Assembly (NCBI RefSeq): GCF_019091455.1
Contig: NZ_JAGXJN010000036.1
Location: forward strand, 33,119 to 97,118
DNA from: Chitinophaga sp. GbtcB8
Lineage (GTDB): Bacteria; Bacteroidota; Bacteroidia; Chitinophagales; Chitinophagaceae
DNA: 64,000 nt
Reading direction: 5' to 3'
Positions 7,588 through 16,789 of the stretch are shown piece by piece. Below the pieces are notes generated by a model. That model worked only from the letters and a program-made list of their open reading frames with translations. It made no database searches and was not told the DNA's origin. The stretch's first letter is position 1, and each line of letters starts with the position of its first letter. A program made the position numbers and the translations under genes.

Positions 7588-8466
7588 ATGCAGGAGCAGG
7601 ATAATCAGAAAAGTATCAAAGCATTAGGCGTAACCATTGGCGTACACGCGTTACTGTTAGTAGCGCTGATGTTTGCCGGCTTTTCTGCGCCCCCGCCCCT
7701 GCCAGACCAGGACCTGGGTATGGAAGTAAACCTGGGCACATCAGATGAAGGGATGGGCGACGAACAACCGCTGAATCCCAACCCGCCCAGTAGCGCTTCC
7801 GCCAACGCCTCTACGCCGCAAAACCAACCTACACCTGCGCAGGATAATGCCACCACGCAAGATATTGCCACACAGGATGAAGAAGCGGCTCCTGAGATCA
7901 CCAAACCGGAAAAACCGGTAGAGCGGCCCAAAGAAATTCCAAAGAACCTGGAGCCCAAACCCACTAAAACAGTTAAAAAACCTTCTGAAAACCCACCGGC
8001 GCCGGTGCCTCCTGCACCCAAGCCCAAAGCGGTTTACAGCGGAGGTACAGCCAATAATGCCAACAGTGGTAACAATGCCAATGGCTCCAACAATTCAACC
8101 GGTGAAGGTAATACCGGCAAACCCGGCGACCGCGGACAGATCAACGGCGATCCTAACGCCAGCGGTTACACGGGTGGCGGTTTAGGCGGTGGCAAAAGTG
8201 ATTTCCGCCTGCATGGCCGGTCGCTGCTAAGCCGCCCGCAGCCTACCTATGACGGAAATGAAACAGGATACATAGCAATCAATATCAAAGTAGACAGGCA
8301 GGGGAATGTGATCGAAACTACCCATAGCCTCCGGGGCTCTACTCTTAACAATGCCAGACTAATAGAAATTGCCAAAAAAGCTGCCCGGGAAATTAAGTAC
8401 AATGCAAGTCCGGATGCACCGGAAGTGCAGTTCGGTACTATCCGCTTTTATTTCAAGGTACAATAA
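7588..8466 (+). CDS. TonB-family energy transducer-like protein
   Basis: A 292-residue periplasm-spanning protein. Domains in order: short cytoplasmic start, one membrane helix at about residues 12-32 (ALGVTIGVHALLLVALMFAGF region), a long low-complexity linker rich in Pro, Lys, Glu, Asn and Gly (35-205), and a C-terminal domain with GYIAINIKVDRQGNVIET and TIRFYFKVQ that matches the TonB C-terminal fold. This layout fits transfer of proton-motive force to outer-membrane receptors, but no exbB/exbD genes are adjacent, so a dedicated partner is unknown. The upstream extension from 7552 would cross the predicted promoter and is rejected. Confidence 0.75.
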   Translation: MQEQDNQKSIKALGVTIGVHALLLVALMFAGFSAPPPLPDQDLGMEVNLGTSDEGMGDEQPLNPNPPSSASANASTPQNQPTPAQDNATTQDIATQDEEAAPEITKPEKPVERPKEIPKNLEPKPTKTVKKPSENPPAPVPPAPKPKAVYSGGTANNANSGNNANGSNNSTGEGNTGKPGDRGQINGDPNASGYTGGGLGGGKSDFRLHGRSLLSRPQPTYDGNETGYIAINIKVDRQGNVIETTHSLRGSTLNNARLIEIAKKAAREIKYNASPDAPEVQFGTIRFYFKVQ

Positions 8467-8603
8467 TACGAACAGGACAATACTGGCATAAAAAATGCTA
8501 AGAAAGTAAACACATCCATAATCAGGAAGGTGAATTGAGCGTTATAGTGTAGTACAGCTGTGCACTTTCCATTTTTTGCGCCCATCAGTCTATCAATGAT
8601 TCT

Positions 8604-10070
8604 ATGCGAAAAATTGTCATTGCCACTTTAGGCCCGCTATTGTTTTGTCAACTAGCACAGGCCCAATCGTTTGCAGGTTTTCATACAAGTAACTACGCCG
8701 GTATTTATGGCGTGTTAACCAACCCGGCATCTGCCGCAGGCACCCGTTATAAATGGGATGTGAATATCATTGGAGCAGACGCAAAAGCCGGTAACACTTA
8801 TGCCAGTGTAAAAAAGTCTTCTTTAATTAACCAGCCCAATAAATTTATACGTGACCGTGATTATTTCCTGGATACCAGCGCCAGCAGCCGGCAATATGGC
8901 TGGGGCATGGCTGAGATCCTGATGCCTTCCGTATTATACTCTATTGATGAAACGCAGTCCGTTGCTTTTACCTGGCGCATACGGGCCGCAGCCAATGGCG
9001 GTAATGTAGAAACGCCCATCGCCAATTTCTTTGGAATAGACTTTCCCAACCCGCGTTTTGTGGGCCGTAACTATAATCTTGATTATGCGAATGTTGCAGT
9101 GCACACCTGGAACGAGTTTGGCCTAAGCTATGCCCGTGTGATCAAAGATGATGGGGAAAACCGCTGGAAAGCCGGCGCTACCCTCAAGTACCTGAGCGGC
9201 ATTGCCTCCGGTTATGCCGTGGCCAATGATGCTACTTTTCTTATGAACACCCGGCGGGATGCTACCATTAGCCGCGGTACCCTTAAAGTAGGTTATAATG
9301 AAACCGTTGATAACTGGGAGAACCCGGATTACAAAAACTTCAAGCTCTTTGAAAATCCGGGCGTAGGCCTGGACCTGGGCGTGATCTACGAATGGCGCCC
9401 GGACGGCGGTGATGGTTTTGGCGATTATGACAGCGATGCCTGGAACCCGGATGCCAGCACCTATAAATTGCGTATAGGGGCTTCCGTTACTGACATAGGC
9501 GGTATCTTTTACAAAAAGGCGCCGGCCAATGCTGACCTGGATCTTACCACCGGCCACATTAGCCCTGATTCGCTCAAATACCGTGATAAGGAAGGCTGGC
9601 AGCGTTACTACCGCCGCGTACGGGATTATTTTACACCCATCTCTACCTACGATGGGTATTTTATGAACTTACCTACGGCCCTGCATTTGTCCGGCGATTA
9701 TAATATTGACGGCCGCTTTTTTATAAGCGCCAATGCAGTAGTAGGGTTTTTCTCCGGGAAAAAGGATGACAGTAAGAACTACGCTATTACACAATTACAG
9801 GTAACCCCGCATTTTGATATCCGCAATTTTGGCGCTTATTTACCCATGGTAGTGAACCGCTTTGGCCAGGTGGATGCCGGTGTGGGCTTGCGCTTAGGCC
9901 CCCTGGTGATAGGCTCTGCCAGCATTATCTCCAACCTGCTGCGTTCACAGCTTAACCATGCAGATGGGTTCCTGGCCCTGCGCGTGCCCATGATCAGCCT
10001 GAAAAAGCGGGATGGCAGCGGTGGCCGCTATGGCAAACAATTACAGCAGGTACAGTGCGCGCCTAATTAA
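8604..10070 (+). CDS. DUF5723-like outer-membrane protein
   Basis: A 488-residue exported protein with a clear signal peptide (MRKIVIATLGPLLFCQLAQA, cleavage before QSFAGF). The mature start, FHTSNYAGIYGVLTNPASAA, is characteristic of Bacteroidota PorV/FadL-like barrel proteins with a DUF5723 domain. Alternating hydrophobic beta-strand patterns run through the whole length, and the barrel ends near GPLVIGSASIISNLL. It is probably an outer-membrane protein tied to gliding or secretion accessory functions, but no role is established. Family assignment is from memory of its N-terminal pattern. Confidence 0.7.
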   Translation: MRKIVIATLGPLLFCQLAQAQSFAGFHTSNYAGIYGVLTNPASAAGTRYKWDVNIIGADAKAGNTYASVKKSSLINQPNKFIRDRDYFLDTSASSRQYGWGMAEILMPSVLYSIDETQSVAFTWRIRAAANGGNVETPIANFFGIDFPNPRFVGRNYNLDYANVAVHTWNEFGLSYARVIKDDGENRWKAGATLKYLSGIASGYAVANDATFLMNTRRDATISRGTLKVGYNETVDNWENPDYKNFKLFENPGVGLDLGVIYEWRPDGGDGFGDYDSDAWNPDASTYKLRIGASVTDIGGIFYKKAPANADLDLTTGHISPDSLKYRDKEGWQRYYRRVRDYFTPISTYDGYFMNLPTALHLSGDYNIDGRFFISANAVVGFFSGKKDDSKNYAITQLQVTPHFDIRNFGAYLPMVVNRFGQVDAGVGLRLGPLVIGSASIISNLLRSQLNHADGFLALRVPMISLKKRDGSGGRYGKQLQQVQCAPN

Positions 10071-10146
10071 TGCTTAAAAATACCTTCATTTAATTTTTTT
10101 ATCGAAGTTTGCATTACGGAATGGTTTTTCTGTAATACCAACTTAT

Positions 10147-11445
10147 ATGAACTATCAGCAAACTGTTGATTACCTCTACCAGCACCTGCCCATGTTTACC
10201 CGGGTAGGCGCCGCAGCCCTGAAGAATGATCTGCATAATACACTGGAGCTGTGTAACCTGCTGGATAATCCCCAGCACAAGTTTAAATCCATACATATAG
10301 CCGGTACTAACGGCAAGGGCTCTACGAGCCATATGCTGGCCGCCATCCTGCAACAGGCCGGTTATAAGGTAGGCCTGTACACCTCCCCTCACCTGCAGGA
10401 TTTCCGGGAACGGATACGTATAAACGGGCAAATGGTACCGGAAAAGTTTGTGGTGGAATTTGTGGAGCAAATGCAGGACGCTATTGCCAGCATAGAACCC
10501 TCTTTCTTTGAGCTTACCGTAGCCATGGCCTTCCATTATTTTGCGCTGGAGCAGGTAGATGTAGCGGTAATAGAAGTAGGCCTGGGCGGGCGGCTGGACA
10601 GCACCAACGTAATTACACCGGAGCTGTCTGTGATCACCAACATCAGCTATGATCATATGCACATACTGGGCAATACCCTGCCGGAAATTGCAGCAGAAAA
10701 AGCAGGCATTATAAAAGCAGGCGTACCGGTAATAATTGGCGAAACACAGCCCGCCATACAAGCCGTATTCGCTGACAAAGCGGCGGATATGCAGGCCCCC
10801 ATTCACTTTGCCGACCAGGAATGGCTGGTGCAGGAAAGCAATTTAAACCCAACCCATCCCGGCAGCGGTTTGCAAATGCAGCTGCTGCATAAACAACAAC
10901 AGCAGGTAAAACACATTACCCTGGGCCTTAGCGGGCAATACCAGGAAAAGAATATTATGACGGTGCTGAGTGCTGTAAAATTATTGCAGCACAGCGGCTG
11001 GAATATTCCGGAAGCAGCCCTGCACGATGGTTTGTTACACGTAAAAAAACTAACCGGCCTGCGCGGGCGCTGGGAGGTAATGAGCGAAAACCCGCTGCTG
11101 GTAATGGATGTAGGCCACAATGAAGCCGGTATAAAAGAGATCATGCAACAACTGCGGCACACCAGGTACCAGCAGCTGCATATTGTAACCGGTTTTGTAA
11201 AAGATAAAGCGGTGGATGCGGTATTGCCCCTGTTCCCTGCTACTGCTACGTATTATTTCACCAAAGCGCAGATACCGCGTGCGCTGGATGAGCATGTCCT
11301 GGCGGAAATGGCTGCTGCAAGCGGCTTAAAGGGGCATACCTATGCCACCGTGCAGGAAGCCTTACAGGCTGCTAAACAGCATGCCCATAAGGATGATATG
11401 ATACTGGTATGCGGCAGCTTTTTTATAGTATCGGAAGCTATGTAG
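10147..11445 (+). CDS. folC: Folylpolyglutamate / dihydrofolate synthase
   Basis: Cytoplasmic ATP-dependent ligase that adds glutamate to dihydropteroate or folates. It has 432 residues, normal for FolC. The P-loop is GTNGKGST (53-60), followed by GYKVGLYTSPHLQDFRERI, VAVIEVGLGGRLDSTNVI and the SYDHMHILG stretch that carries the omega-loop/Mg2+ residues; the C-terminal glutamate-ligase domain begins near GRWEVM and contains DVGHNEAGI. The gene is single and converges on the Nudix gene with a gap of only 3 bp. Confidence 0.93.
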   Translation: MNYQQTVDYLYQHLPMFTRVGAAALKNDLHNTLELCNLLDNPQHKFKSIHIAGTNGKGSTSHMLAAILQQAGYKVGLYTSPHLQDFRERIRINGQMVPEKFVVEFVEQMQDAIASIEPSFFELTVAMAFHYFALEQVDVAVIEVGLGGRLDSTNVITPELSVITNISYDHMHILGNTLPEIAAEKAGIIKAGVPVIIGETQPAIQAVFADKAADMQAPIHFADQEWLVQESNLNPTHPGSGLQMQLLHKQQQQVKHITLGLSGQYQEKNIMTVLSAVKLLQHSGWNIPEAALHDGLLHVKKLTGLRGRWEVMSENPLLVMDVGHNEAGIKEIMQQLRHTRYQQLHIVTGFVKDKAVDAVLPLFPATATYYFTKAQIPRALDEHVLAEMAAASGLKGHTYATVQEALQAAKQHAHKDDMILVCGSFFIVSEAM

Positions 11446-11448
11446 CCC

Positions 11449-12009
11449 TTAAACGATCTTTAGCTGCTCCAGCTTAAGCAGGGCATATAAGATACAGGTT
11501 ACGTGCAGGCTTTGTTTGATCTCCTGCTTTAGCAGCATTTGCTTCAGCTCCTCCATAGTAAGATATACGATCTCTATTTCTTCGTTCTGGTCCAGCTGCT
11601 GCTCCTGTACTTTTTTACCGCCGGTAGCCAGGAACATATGCGTTACGTTGTTGCTGGATGCCGGGTTGGGACAGATCTCGCCCAGGTAGGTCATCTGCTC
11701 AAATGAATGGCCGGTTTCTTCCAGCAGCTCACGGCGCATGGCTATTTCCGGCGATGCATCCTCCGGGTCCATGGTGCCGCCGGGGATCTCCAACAGGGTT
11801 TGCCTGAATCCCTGCCGGAACTGCCTTACCATGATCACGCGCCCATCTTCTGCAATGGCTAAGCCATTTACCCAGTTAGCATATTCCAGCACGTAATAAG
11901 GTTCTACAATTTTGCCGGTGGGGGTGATACAACGGTCTTTACGGGCGGTTAGCCAGGCATCCTTATAAATGTATTCTGAATGCAGCGTTTTCCAGTCTAA
12001 TGAAGCCAT
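11449..12009 (-). CDS. Nudix hydrolase (ADP-ribose pyrophosphatase-like)
   Basis: A 186-residue hydrolase of nucleoside-diphosphate derivatives. A Nudix box is visible as GGTMDPED followed by REllEETG (residues 93-100), with one residue more than the canonical spacing and Asp where the first Glu is usual. The N-terminal YVLEYANWVNGLAI and VRQFRQGFRQTLLEIPGG fit ADP-ribose/NDP-sugar pyrophosphatases. It reads toward folC and lies 38 bp downstream of the DinB-like gene on the same strand, so the two may be cotranscribed. Confidence 0.85.
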   Translation of the reverse strand: MASLDWKTLHSEYIYKDAWLTARKDRCITPTGKIVEPYYVLEYANWVNGLAIAEDGRVIMVRQFRQGFRQTLLEIPGGTMDPEDASPEIAMRRELLEETGHSFEQMTYLGEICPNPASSNNVTHMFLATGGKKVQEQQLDQNEEIEIVYLTMEELKQMLLKQEIKQSLHVTCILYALLKLEQLKIV

Positions 12010-12047
12010 TATGGATTGTTTAATATGGTTGGCGGTATTGTTGTTTC

Positions 12048-12581
12048 CTACTTATCAAATCCCCTCTCCCTCAGCCTTTCAATATGTGCAAAATGATGTT
12101 TGCCATGCCAGGCATAATTGGCGGCAACGGTTTTCAGCTTAAAGGTTGTATTATGCTCCGGGTGTACAAAAGAGCGCTCCCAATCCTCCGGCGACATGCT
12201 TTCCATTAAATTCACCCAGCGGGCATGCAAGGCATGCAGCAATGTAATGGACATGTTGATAGGCGTGCGTTCCACATCGCCCAGCTTAGCCCAGGCAGCT
12301 TCGTCGTAAGGTTTAATCACCGGGTTATCTTCTGTAAGCGCCAGCTTAAAACGGATTAGCGCATTCATGTGGCTGTCTGCTACATGGTGCACCACCTGCA
12401 TTACCGTCCAGCCGCCAGGGCGGTAAGGCGTGTTCAGCTGCCAGGCATCCAGGTCCTGTACGGCTATTTCCAGGATGGAAGGAAAATAACGGATATCGTT
12501 GATATAGATCTTAAGGTCTTCGGGCTTAATAAGCATGGGGGCCTCAAAGCGGCCGATCGGGTATTGTAGCTGTTCCAGCAT
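12048..12581 (-). CDS. DinB/YfiT-like metal-dependent (bacillithiol) transferase
   Basis: A 177-residue four-helix-bundle protein of the DinB superfamily, YfiT subgroup. It shows PYRPGGWTVMQVVHHVADSH with the first metal-binding histidines, and the C-terminal HGKHHFAHIERLRER with the last ones. YfiT proteins are Ni/Zn-dependent hydrolases or bacillithiol S-transferases acting on electrophiles. I chose ATG 12581 (MLEQLQYPIGRFE, the family's usual start). A frame extending to 12683 exists but its extra 34 residues are translated from the spacer word repeat. Confidence 0.85.
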   Translation of the reverse strand: MLEQLQYPIGRFEAPMLIKPEDLKIYINDIRYFPSILEIAVQDLDAWQLNTPYRPGGWTVMQVVHHVADSHMNALIRFKLALTEDNPVIKPYDEAAWAKLGDVERTPINMSITLLHALHARWVNLMESMSPEDWERSFVHPEHNTTFKLKTVAANYAWHGKHHFAHIERLRERGFDK

Positions 12582-12582
12582 A

Positions 12583-12616
12583 ATTATTAATGAAGAATGA
12601 ATAATTAATGATCGGA
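12583..12616. repeat. Single arm of the AATGAATAATTA word repeat
   Basis: AATTATTAATGAAGAATGAA and TAATTAATGATCGG directly precede the DinB-like start codon. The words are those of the 2737-2857 repeat, but I see no matching opposite arm here. Confidence 0.5.
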
Positions 12617-12683
12617 TAATTGCGCCATCCAAACGTTTGCGCCACCGCATTTCGTTTTCCATATTGCCGGAATAAGCAAACAA

Positions 12684-13448
12684 CTATTCTTCGCGCAGCG
12701 CGCGTCCTGTCATGTGCAGGAACACATCCTCCAGGTTGGCCTGCTTCACTTCTTTCTGGCGTTCAAAGCCGCCGGCTACCAGGTTGTCAATTAAAGCATC
12801 GGGTGAGTTAATGGCAATGATCTCACCTTTATCTACAATGGCGCAGCGGTCGCAAAGGAACTCTGCTTCGTCCATATAATGGGTGGTGATCACTACCGTT
12901 GTGCCCTGGGAGCGCACCAGCTGTATCAGCTCCCACAGGTTGCGCCGTGCCTGGGGGTCCAGGCCGGGGGTGGGTTCATCCAGGAAAATGATCTTGGGTT
13001 TGTTAATGAGCGTAGTGGCTATGGAAAAGCGCTGTTTTTGGCCCCCGGAAAGCTGCTTATACTTGGCGGCAGCCTTATCTTCCAGGTTAAACCGCTGCAG
13101 CAGCTCCTTAGGATCAACGGGCTGGTTATATAAACCGCTGAACAGGTCTATCAGCTCCGTGAGGTTCAGGTTGGGGTAATAACCGGAGCTTTGCAGCTGC
13201 ACGCCAATGATCTTTTTAATACCATTGGGGTCTTTATCCAGGTCCATCCCATCTACCATTACCTGCCCGGAGGTTTTATCGCGTAAGGTTTCTATGATCT
13301 CCAGCGTGGTGGATTTACCGGCGCCGGTAGGGCCCAGCAGGCCAAAGATCTCGTTCTCATACACCTCAAAGCTGATGCCTTTAACCGCGGTAAAGTCGCC
13401 ATACTGTTTTACCAGGTCCTTCACCGTAATGATCGTTCTCTTTTCCAT
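12684..13448 (-). CDS. ABC transporter ATP-binding protein (ABC-2 type)
   Basis: A 254-residue ATPase subunit, cytoplasmic and peripheral to the membrane. Walker A is GPTGAGKST, the signature is LSGGQKQR, Walker B is KIIFLDEPTPGLDP, and the H-loop is VVITTHYMDEAEFLCDR. The C-terminal ANLEDVFLHMTGRALRE is typical of drug/daunorubicin-type ABC-2 exporters. No permease gene is adjacent on either side, so its membrane partner must be elsewhere. I chose ATG 13448 (MEKRTIITVKDL); a longer frame to 13475 overlaps the promoter and repeat. Confidence 0.9.
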   Translation of the reverse strand: MEKRTIITVKDLVKQYGDFTAVKGISFEVYENEIFGLLGPTGAGKSTTLEIIETLRDKTSGQVMVDGMDLDKDPNGIKKIIGVQLQSSGYYPNLNLTELIDLFSGLYNQPVDPKELLQRFNLEDKAAAKYKQLSGGQKQRFSIATTLINKPKIIFLDEPTPGLDPQARRNLWELIQLVRSQGTTVVITTHYMDEAEFLCDRCAIVDKGEIIAINSPDALIDNLVAGGFERQKEVKQANLEDVFLHMTGRALREE

Positions 13449-13452
13449 GTTC

Positions 13453-13460
13453 CAAAAGTA
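13453..13460 (-). promoter_or_regulatory. Predicted -7 box directly before the ABC ATPase gene
   Basis: Reads TACTTTTG on the minus strand, an exact TAnnTTTG match, 4 nt upstream of the ATG at 13448. It is itself part of an AAAAGTAAAAGTTAAAA word repeat (13453-13494), so the box may be a chance product of the repeat. Confidence 0.35.
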
Positions 13461-13489
13461 AAAGTTAAAACGCAAAAGTTAAAAGTAAA

Positions 13490-13540
13490 AAAAGCAATGA
13501 AGCCGCAACCTATAAGCAAATGCCTATAGCCTGCGGCTTC
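13490..13540 (-). terminator. Rho-independent terminator after the CAP-domain gene
   Basis: GAAGCCGCA at 13499-13507 pairs with TGCGGCTTC at 13532-13540, with an inner TATAGGC/GCCTATA-like extension. On the minus strand it is followed within a few bases by TTTTTTT. It lies 18 bp past the CAP gene stop codon. Outside it, AAAAGTAAAA words and TTTTTACTTTT form a further outer inverted repeat. Confidence 0.8.
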
Positions 13541-13557
13541 TAATTTTTACTTTTCTC

Positions 13558-14049
13558 TTAGTGTTTAATAAAAACCTGGGTAAAGAAAATAATGTTGCCC
13601 TTGCCTTGTGCGGAGCCAATACCTATCAGGTTATAGTCGCCCAGCATATTGCGGCGGTGCCCGGGGCTTTTGATCCAGCCATTCACCACGCCTTCTGCAT
13701 CCAGGTTGCCATAGGCCACGTTTTCAGCGGCGGCAGCTACCCGGCCCAGTTTTTTACCTACATGGTCCACGCGTTCCTCAAAACCCTCGTGCCCAAAACC
13801 GGTACGGCCTTTAGCCATATCCTGGCTATGGTCTTCTGCCTCTTTGCTGATGGTTGTTACCAGCTGCAGCGGGGCCAGCCCCTTGGACTGACGGAACTTG
13901 TTGGTGTAATACAGGATCTGCTCATCCATGCTCTTGGCGGCCACGCTGCTATCAGCAGCCACAGTGCCCCGGTGGCAGGCCCAGGCCTGCATGCTCAGGA
14001 AAAAGCTCAAAAATAATAGTACGATCTTGCGTTGTTTGCTAATAACCAT
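13558..14049 (-). CDS. Secreted CAP (SCP/PR1) domain protein
   Basis: A 163-residue exported protein. It has a signal peptide (KIVLLFLSFFLSMQAWA) and then a single CAP domain: ILYYTNKFRQSKGLAPL, EAEDHSQDMA, FGHEGFEER, AAENVAYG and GWIKSPGHRRNML, i.e. the usual CAP1/CAP2 histidine and glutamate positions. Cys25 directly after the hydrophobic stretch leaves a lipoprotein possible, though the lipobox is poor. Bacterial CAP proteins are extracellular with varied, mostly unknown roles. It stands alone, ended by a strong terminator. Confidence 0.85.
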   Translation of the reverse strand: MVISKQRKIVLLFLSFFLSMQAWACHRGTVAADSSVAAKSMDEQILYYTNKFRQSKGLAPLQLVTTISKEAEDHSQDMAKGRTGFGHEGFEERVDHVGKKLGRVAAAAENVAYGNLDAEGVVNGWIKSPGHRRNMLGDYNLIGIGSAQGKGNIIFFTQVFIKH

Positions 14050-14139
14050 ATACTTATTAAATAATTGAAAAAGGGAATGTCCCTGTTAGACTATTTAAAA
14101 CGGTTCAGGTTTAGCAAGTATTGTACCTATTTTTAATTT

Positions 14140-14210
14140 AGCGTAAAGCTTAAAGCGTAAAGCACAAAGCTGATTGGCTTGTATGCCTGCCATTGCTTTC
14201 TGCTTTGTGC
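14140..14210. repeat. Word repeat (AAAGCATAAAGC family) after fbp
   Basis: The left part reads GCGTAAAGCTTAAAGCGTAA then AGCACAAAGCTGATTGGCTT; the right part reads ATTGCTTTCTGCTTTGTGCC, the imperfect reverse complement. The words match the 3450-3519 element. It abuts the fbp stop codon and could also serve as its terminator. Confidence 0.6.
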
Positions 14211-15230
14211 CTACCCCCGGTAGTTGGTAACAATCTGCTGCCAGGTATCCATCAAACCTTTGGAGCCAATAAAAATAGGTACCCGCTGGTGCAGCTGGGC
14301 GGGCTTCAGCTCCAGCAGGCGTTGCCGCCCGTTGGCCATAGCCACGCCCCCGGCCTTTTCCATAATGAACGACATGGGATTGCACTCATAACACAGGCGC
14401 AGGCGGCCTGCGGAGAATTTGCCAAAGGCAGGGTACATGAAAATACCGCCCTGGATCAGCGTACGGTGTATTTCCGCTACCATACAGCCTACAAAGCGGT
14501 GCCGGTACAGCCTATCCTGCTCATTACGGGCCATAAACTGGTCAATAGCAGCGCGTATGCGGGGCTCATACATATGGTAATACCCTATATTCACAGAGAA
14601 AATATCACTGTCAGTAGGGCATTTAAGGTTCGGGTGCGACAGGCAGAACTCCCCTATGGAGGGGTCCAGGGTAAAACCCTGTACGCTGCGGCGGGTAGCG
14701 TACACCAGCATGGTAGAGGAGCCGTAAATAATATAGCCGGCGGCAATCTGCTGGGTGCCGGGCTGCAGGAAGTCCTCCAGCTCACAACGGCTGCCGTTAG
14801 GGCTTAAACGCCGGTATACGGAGAAAATGGTGCCTATGGAAACGTTTACATCTATATTATTTGAACCGTCTAACGGGTCCAGCAAAACAACGTATTTAGA
14901 ATTCCTGGAATGTTCATCATCAAAAGCAATAAAGGTTTCATTCTCTTCAGAAGCCACGCCACAGCAATAAATGCTGCTTTGCAGGGAGTCAATGAACTGG
15001 TCGTTCGCAAATTCATCCAGCTTTTTAACGGATTCGCCCTGTACGTTGGTTTTACCAACTTCCCCCAGTATATCGGCAATACCGGCCTTGTTCACCTCTA
15101 CATTCACACGTTTGGCTGCCAGCCCTATATCCCGTAATAAACCGGATAGCTGGCCGGTGGCCCCCGGGTAATTCCTAAGCTCCTGGATGGTAAATTCGTC
15201 TAAGGTCATCACCTTTTGCTTGCTGTTCAT
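14211..15230 (-). CDS. fbp: Fructose-1,6-bisphosphatase class I
   Basis: Gluconeogenic phosphatase (fructose 1,6-bisphosphate to fructose 6-phosphate), cytoplasmic and Mg2+-dependent. Its 339 residues are the normal class I length. Metal and catalytic motifs are visible: ASEENE (93-98), LLDPLDGSNNIDVN (116-129) and the C-terminal GGIFMYP. The gene is single, reading away from lysC across a 149-bp divergent spacer. Confidence 0.95.
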   Translation of the reverse strand: MNSKQKVMTLDEFTIQELRNYPGATGQLSGLLRDIGLAAKRVNVEVNKAGIADILGEVGKTNVQGESVKKLDEFANDQFIDSLQSSIYCCGVASEENETFIAFDDEHSRNSKYVVLLDPLDGSNNIDVNVSIGTIFSVYRRLSPNGSRCELEDFLQPGTQQIAAGYIIYGSSTMLVYATRRSVQGFTLDPSIGEFCLSHPNLKCPTDSDIFSVNIGYYHMYEPRIRAAIDQFMARNEQDRLYRHRFVGCMVAEIHRTLIQGGIFMYPAFGKFSAGRLRLCYECNPMSFIMEKAGGVAMANGRQRLLELKPAQLHQRVPIFIGSKGLMDTWQQIVTNYRG

Positions 15231-15379
15231 ATATGGTTATTAGATTTGGGTACGAACGAATATAAAGTAAAATAGTTCTATTTTAACGGGACTGTCATTT
15301 CTTTTCTAACATATTTTAAAACAATTTCAAAGTTGCCGTAATTTGCCGGAACTTTTTTTAACAGAAGATATTTTGCCCT

Positions 15380-16678
15380 ATGAAGGTTTTCAAATTTGGC
15401 GGAGCAAGTTTAGAAAGTATTGAACGCATCCATAAAGTGGGTGCCATTGTGCAGTCTTTTCCCGATGAAAAGATCCTGATCGTTATATCCGCCATGGGTA
15501 AAACCACCAATGAGCTGGAAAAGGTGGCCCAGAACTTTTTTATGCGTAAGCGGGAAATAGCCGCCCAGCTGCTCTTTAATTTAGAGCAGGCCCATATAGA
15601 AACCGCCGCTGCCCTGCTGGGTAACCGGGAGCATGCCGTGTTCCAGCAGCTACAGCAGTTCTTTACTGAAGCGGAATGGACGCTGGGCGAAAAGCCCCTG
15701 CGCACCTTCGATTATTATTATGACCAGCTGGTAAGCCTGGGCGAGCTGTTAAGCACCGCCATTGTAAGCGCATGGTTTAACCAGGCCGGCATAACCAATA
15801 CCTGGATAGATGTGCGCGACGTTTTCCGTACCGACGATAACTTCCGCGATGCCAACATTGACTGGGCAGTGACCCAGCGTAACATCACGGAAAAGGTATT
15901 ACCCTTGTTTAACAGCACCAACGTGGTAATAGCACAGGGCTTTATTGGCAGCACGGATCAGAATGAAAGCGTAACCCTGGGCCGCGAGGGCAGTGATTAC
16001 TCCGCCGCGGTATTTGCCAATATGCTGGATGCCGAAAGCCAAACCATCTGGAAAGATGTGGAAGGCTTAAAGAATGCCGATCCCAAGCTGTTCCCCAACA
16101 CCATTAATATACCGGAGATCAGCTACAGCGAGGTGATTGAAATGGCTTATTACGGCGCGCAGGTTATTCACCCCAAAACCATTAAACCGCTGCAGAACAA
16201 ACAGATCCCGCTGTATGTAAAATCATTCCTGAACAAAGACCTTCCGGGCACCGTGATCAAAGAAGAAGCAGACCATGCGCAGCTGCCGCCCATTATTGTG
16301 CTGAAGCAAAACCAGGTGCTGATCACCGTTACCTCCCGCGATTATGCTTTTATTACGGAAGATAAGATCAGCGATATATATGATATCTTCCACGGCCTCA
16401 AAATAAAGATCAACCTGATGCAGAATGCAGCTATCAGCTTCTCCTGCTGTATTGATAACAGCCCGGAAAAAATTGAGCAGCTTATTAAAACCCTGCACCA
16501 GGATTTTAAGCTGGCCTATAATGAAGCGCTGCAATTGCTTACCGTACGTTATTATGAGAACGGTTTACTGGAAGAGCTAAGCAATAACAAAACCATTTTA
16601 CTGGAACAAAGATCGCCCGTTACTGTGCAAAGAATTTTAAAAGACCCCGCACCACTCGCCAGCGACATGCAGTTATAA
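15380..16678 (+). CDS. lysC: Aspartate kinase, monofunctional
   Basis: Phosphorylates aspartate in the first step of lysine, threonine and methionine synthesis. It has 432 residues. The N-terminal kinase motif is KVFKFGGASLES; later come VISAMGKTTNELE, GFIGSTDQNESVTLGREGSDYSAA (nucleotide/aspartate site) and IHPKTIKPLQNKQIPLYVKSF; a C-terminal regulatory ACT region covers about 300-432. No homoserine dehydrogenase domain is fused. A near-match to the -7 box (ATATTTTG) ends 5 nt before the ATG. I see no lysine riboswitch in the 149 bp upstream, so allosteric control through the ACT region is the likelier regulation. Confidence 0.92.
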   Translation: MKVFKFGGASLESIERIHKVGAIVQSFPDEKILIVISAMGKTTNELEKVAQNFFMRKREIAAQLLFNLEQAHIETAAALLGNREHAVFQQLQQFFTEAEWTLGEKPLRTFDYYYDQLVSLGELLSTAIVSAWFNQAGITNTWIDVRDVFRTDDNFRDANIDWAVTQRNITEKVLPLFNSTNVVIAQGFIGSTDQNESVTLGREGSDYSAAVFANMLDAESQTIWKDVEGLKNADPKLFPNTINIPEISYSEVIEMAYYGAQVIHPKTIKPLQNKQIPLYVKSFLNKDLPGTVIKEEADHAQLPPIIVLKQNQVLITVTSRDYAFITEDKISDIYDIFHGLKIKINLMQNAAISFSCCIDNSPEKIEQLIKTLHQDFKLAYNEALQLLTVRYYENGLLEELSNNKTILLEQRSPVTVQRILKDPAPLASDMQL

Positions 16679-16789
16679 TACACTGATATTCAATACCCGT
16701 ACAGGGGAAATATTGCATTACGTCACAATTTATATTGACGTGTGCAACCTTTCTTTAACTTGCTCGTCTTTATAAGAAAGTAATCAAAA

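Noticed and set aside
10114..10806. 230-codon frame antisense to folC
   Set aside because: Shadow of the conserved folC gene with biased Tyr/Gln/His composition.
12582..12683. N-terminal extension of the DinB-like protein
   Set aside because: Its 34 residues are translated from the AATGAATAATTA word repeat; the family starts at MLEQLQYP.
15231..15379. Lysine riboswitch upstream of lysC
   Set aside because: Only 149 bp are available, with no visible conserved multi-helix lysine-box elements.
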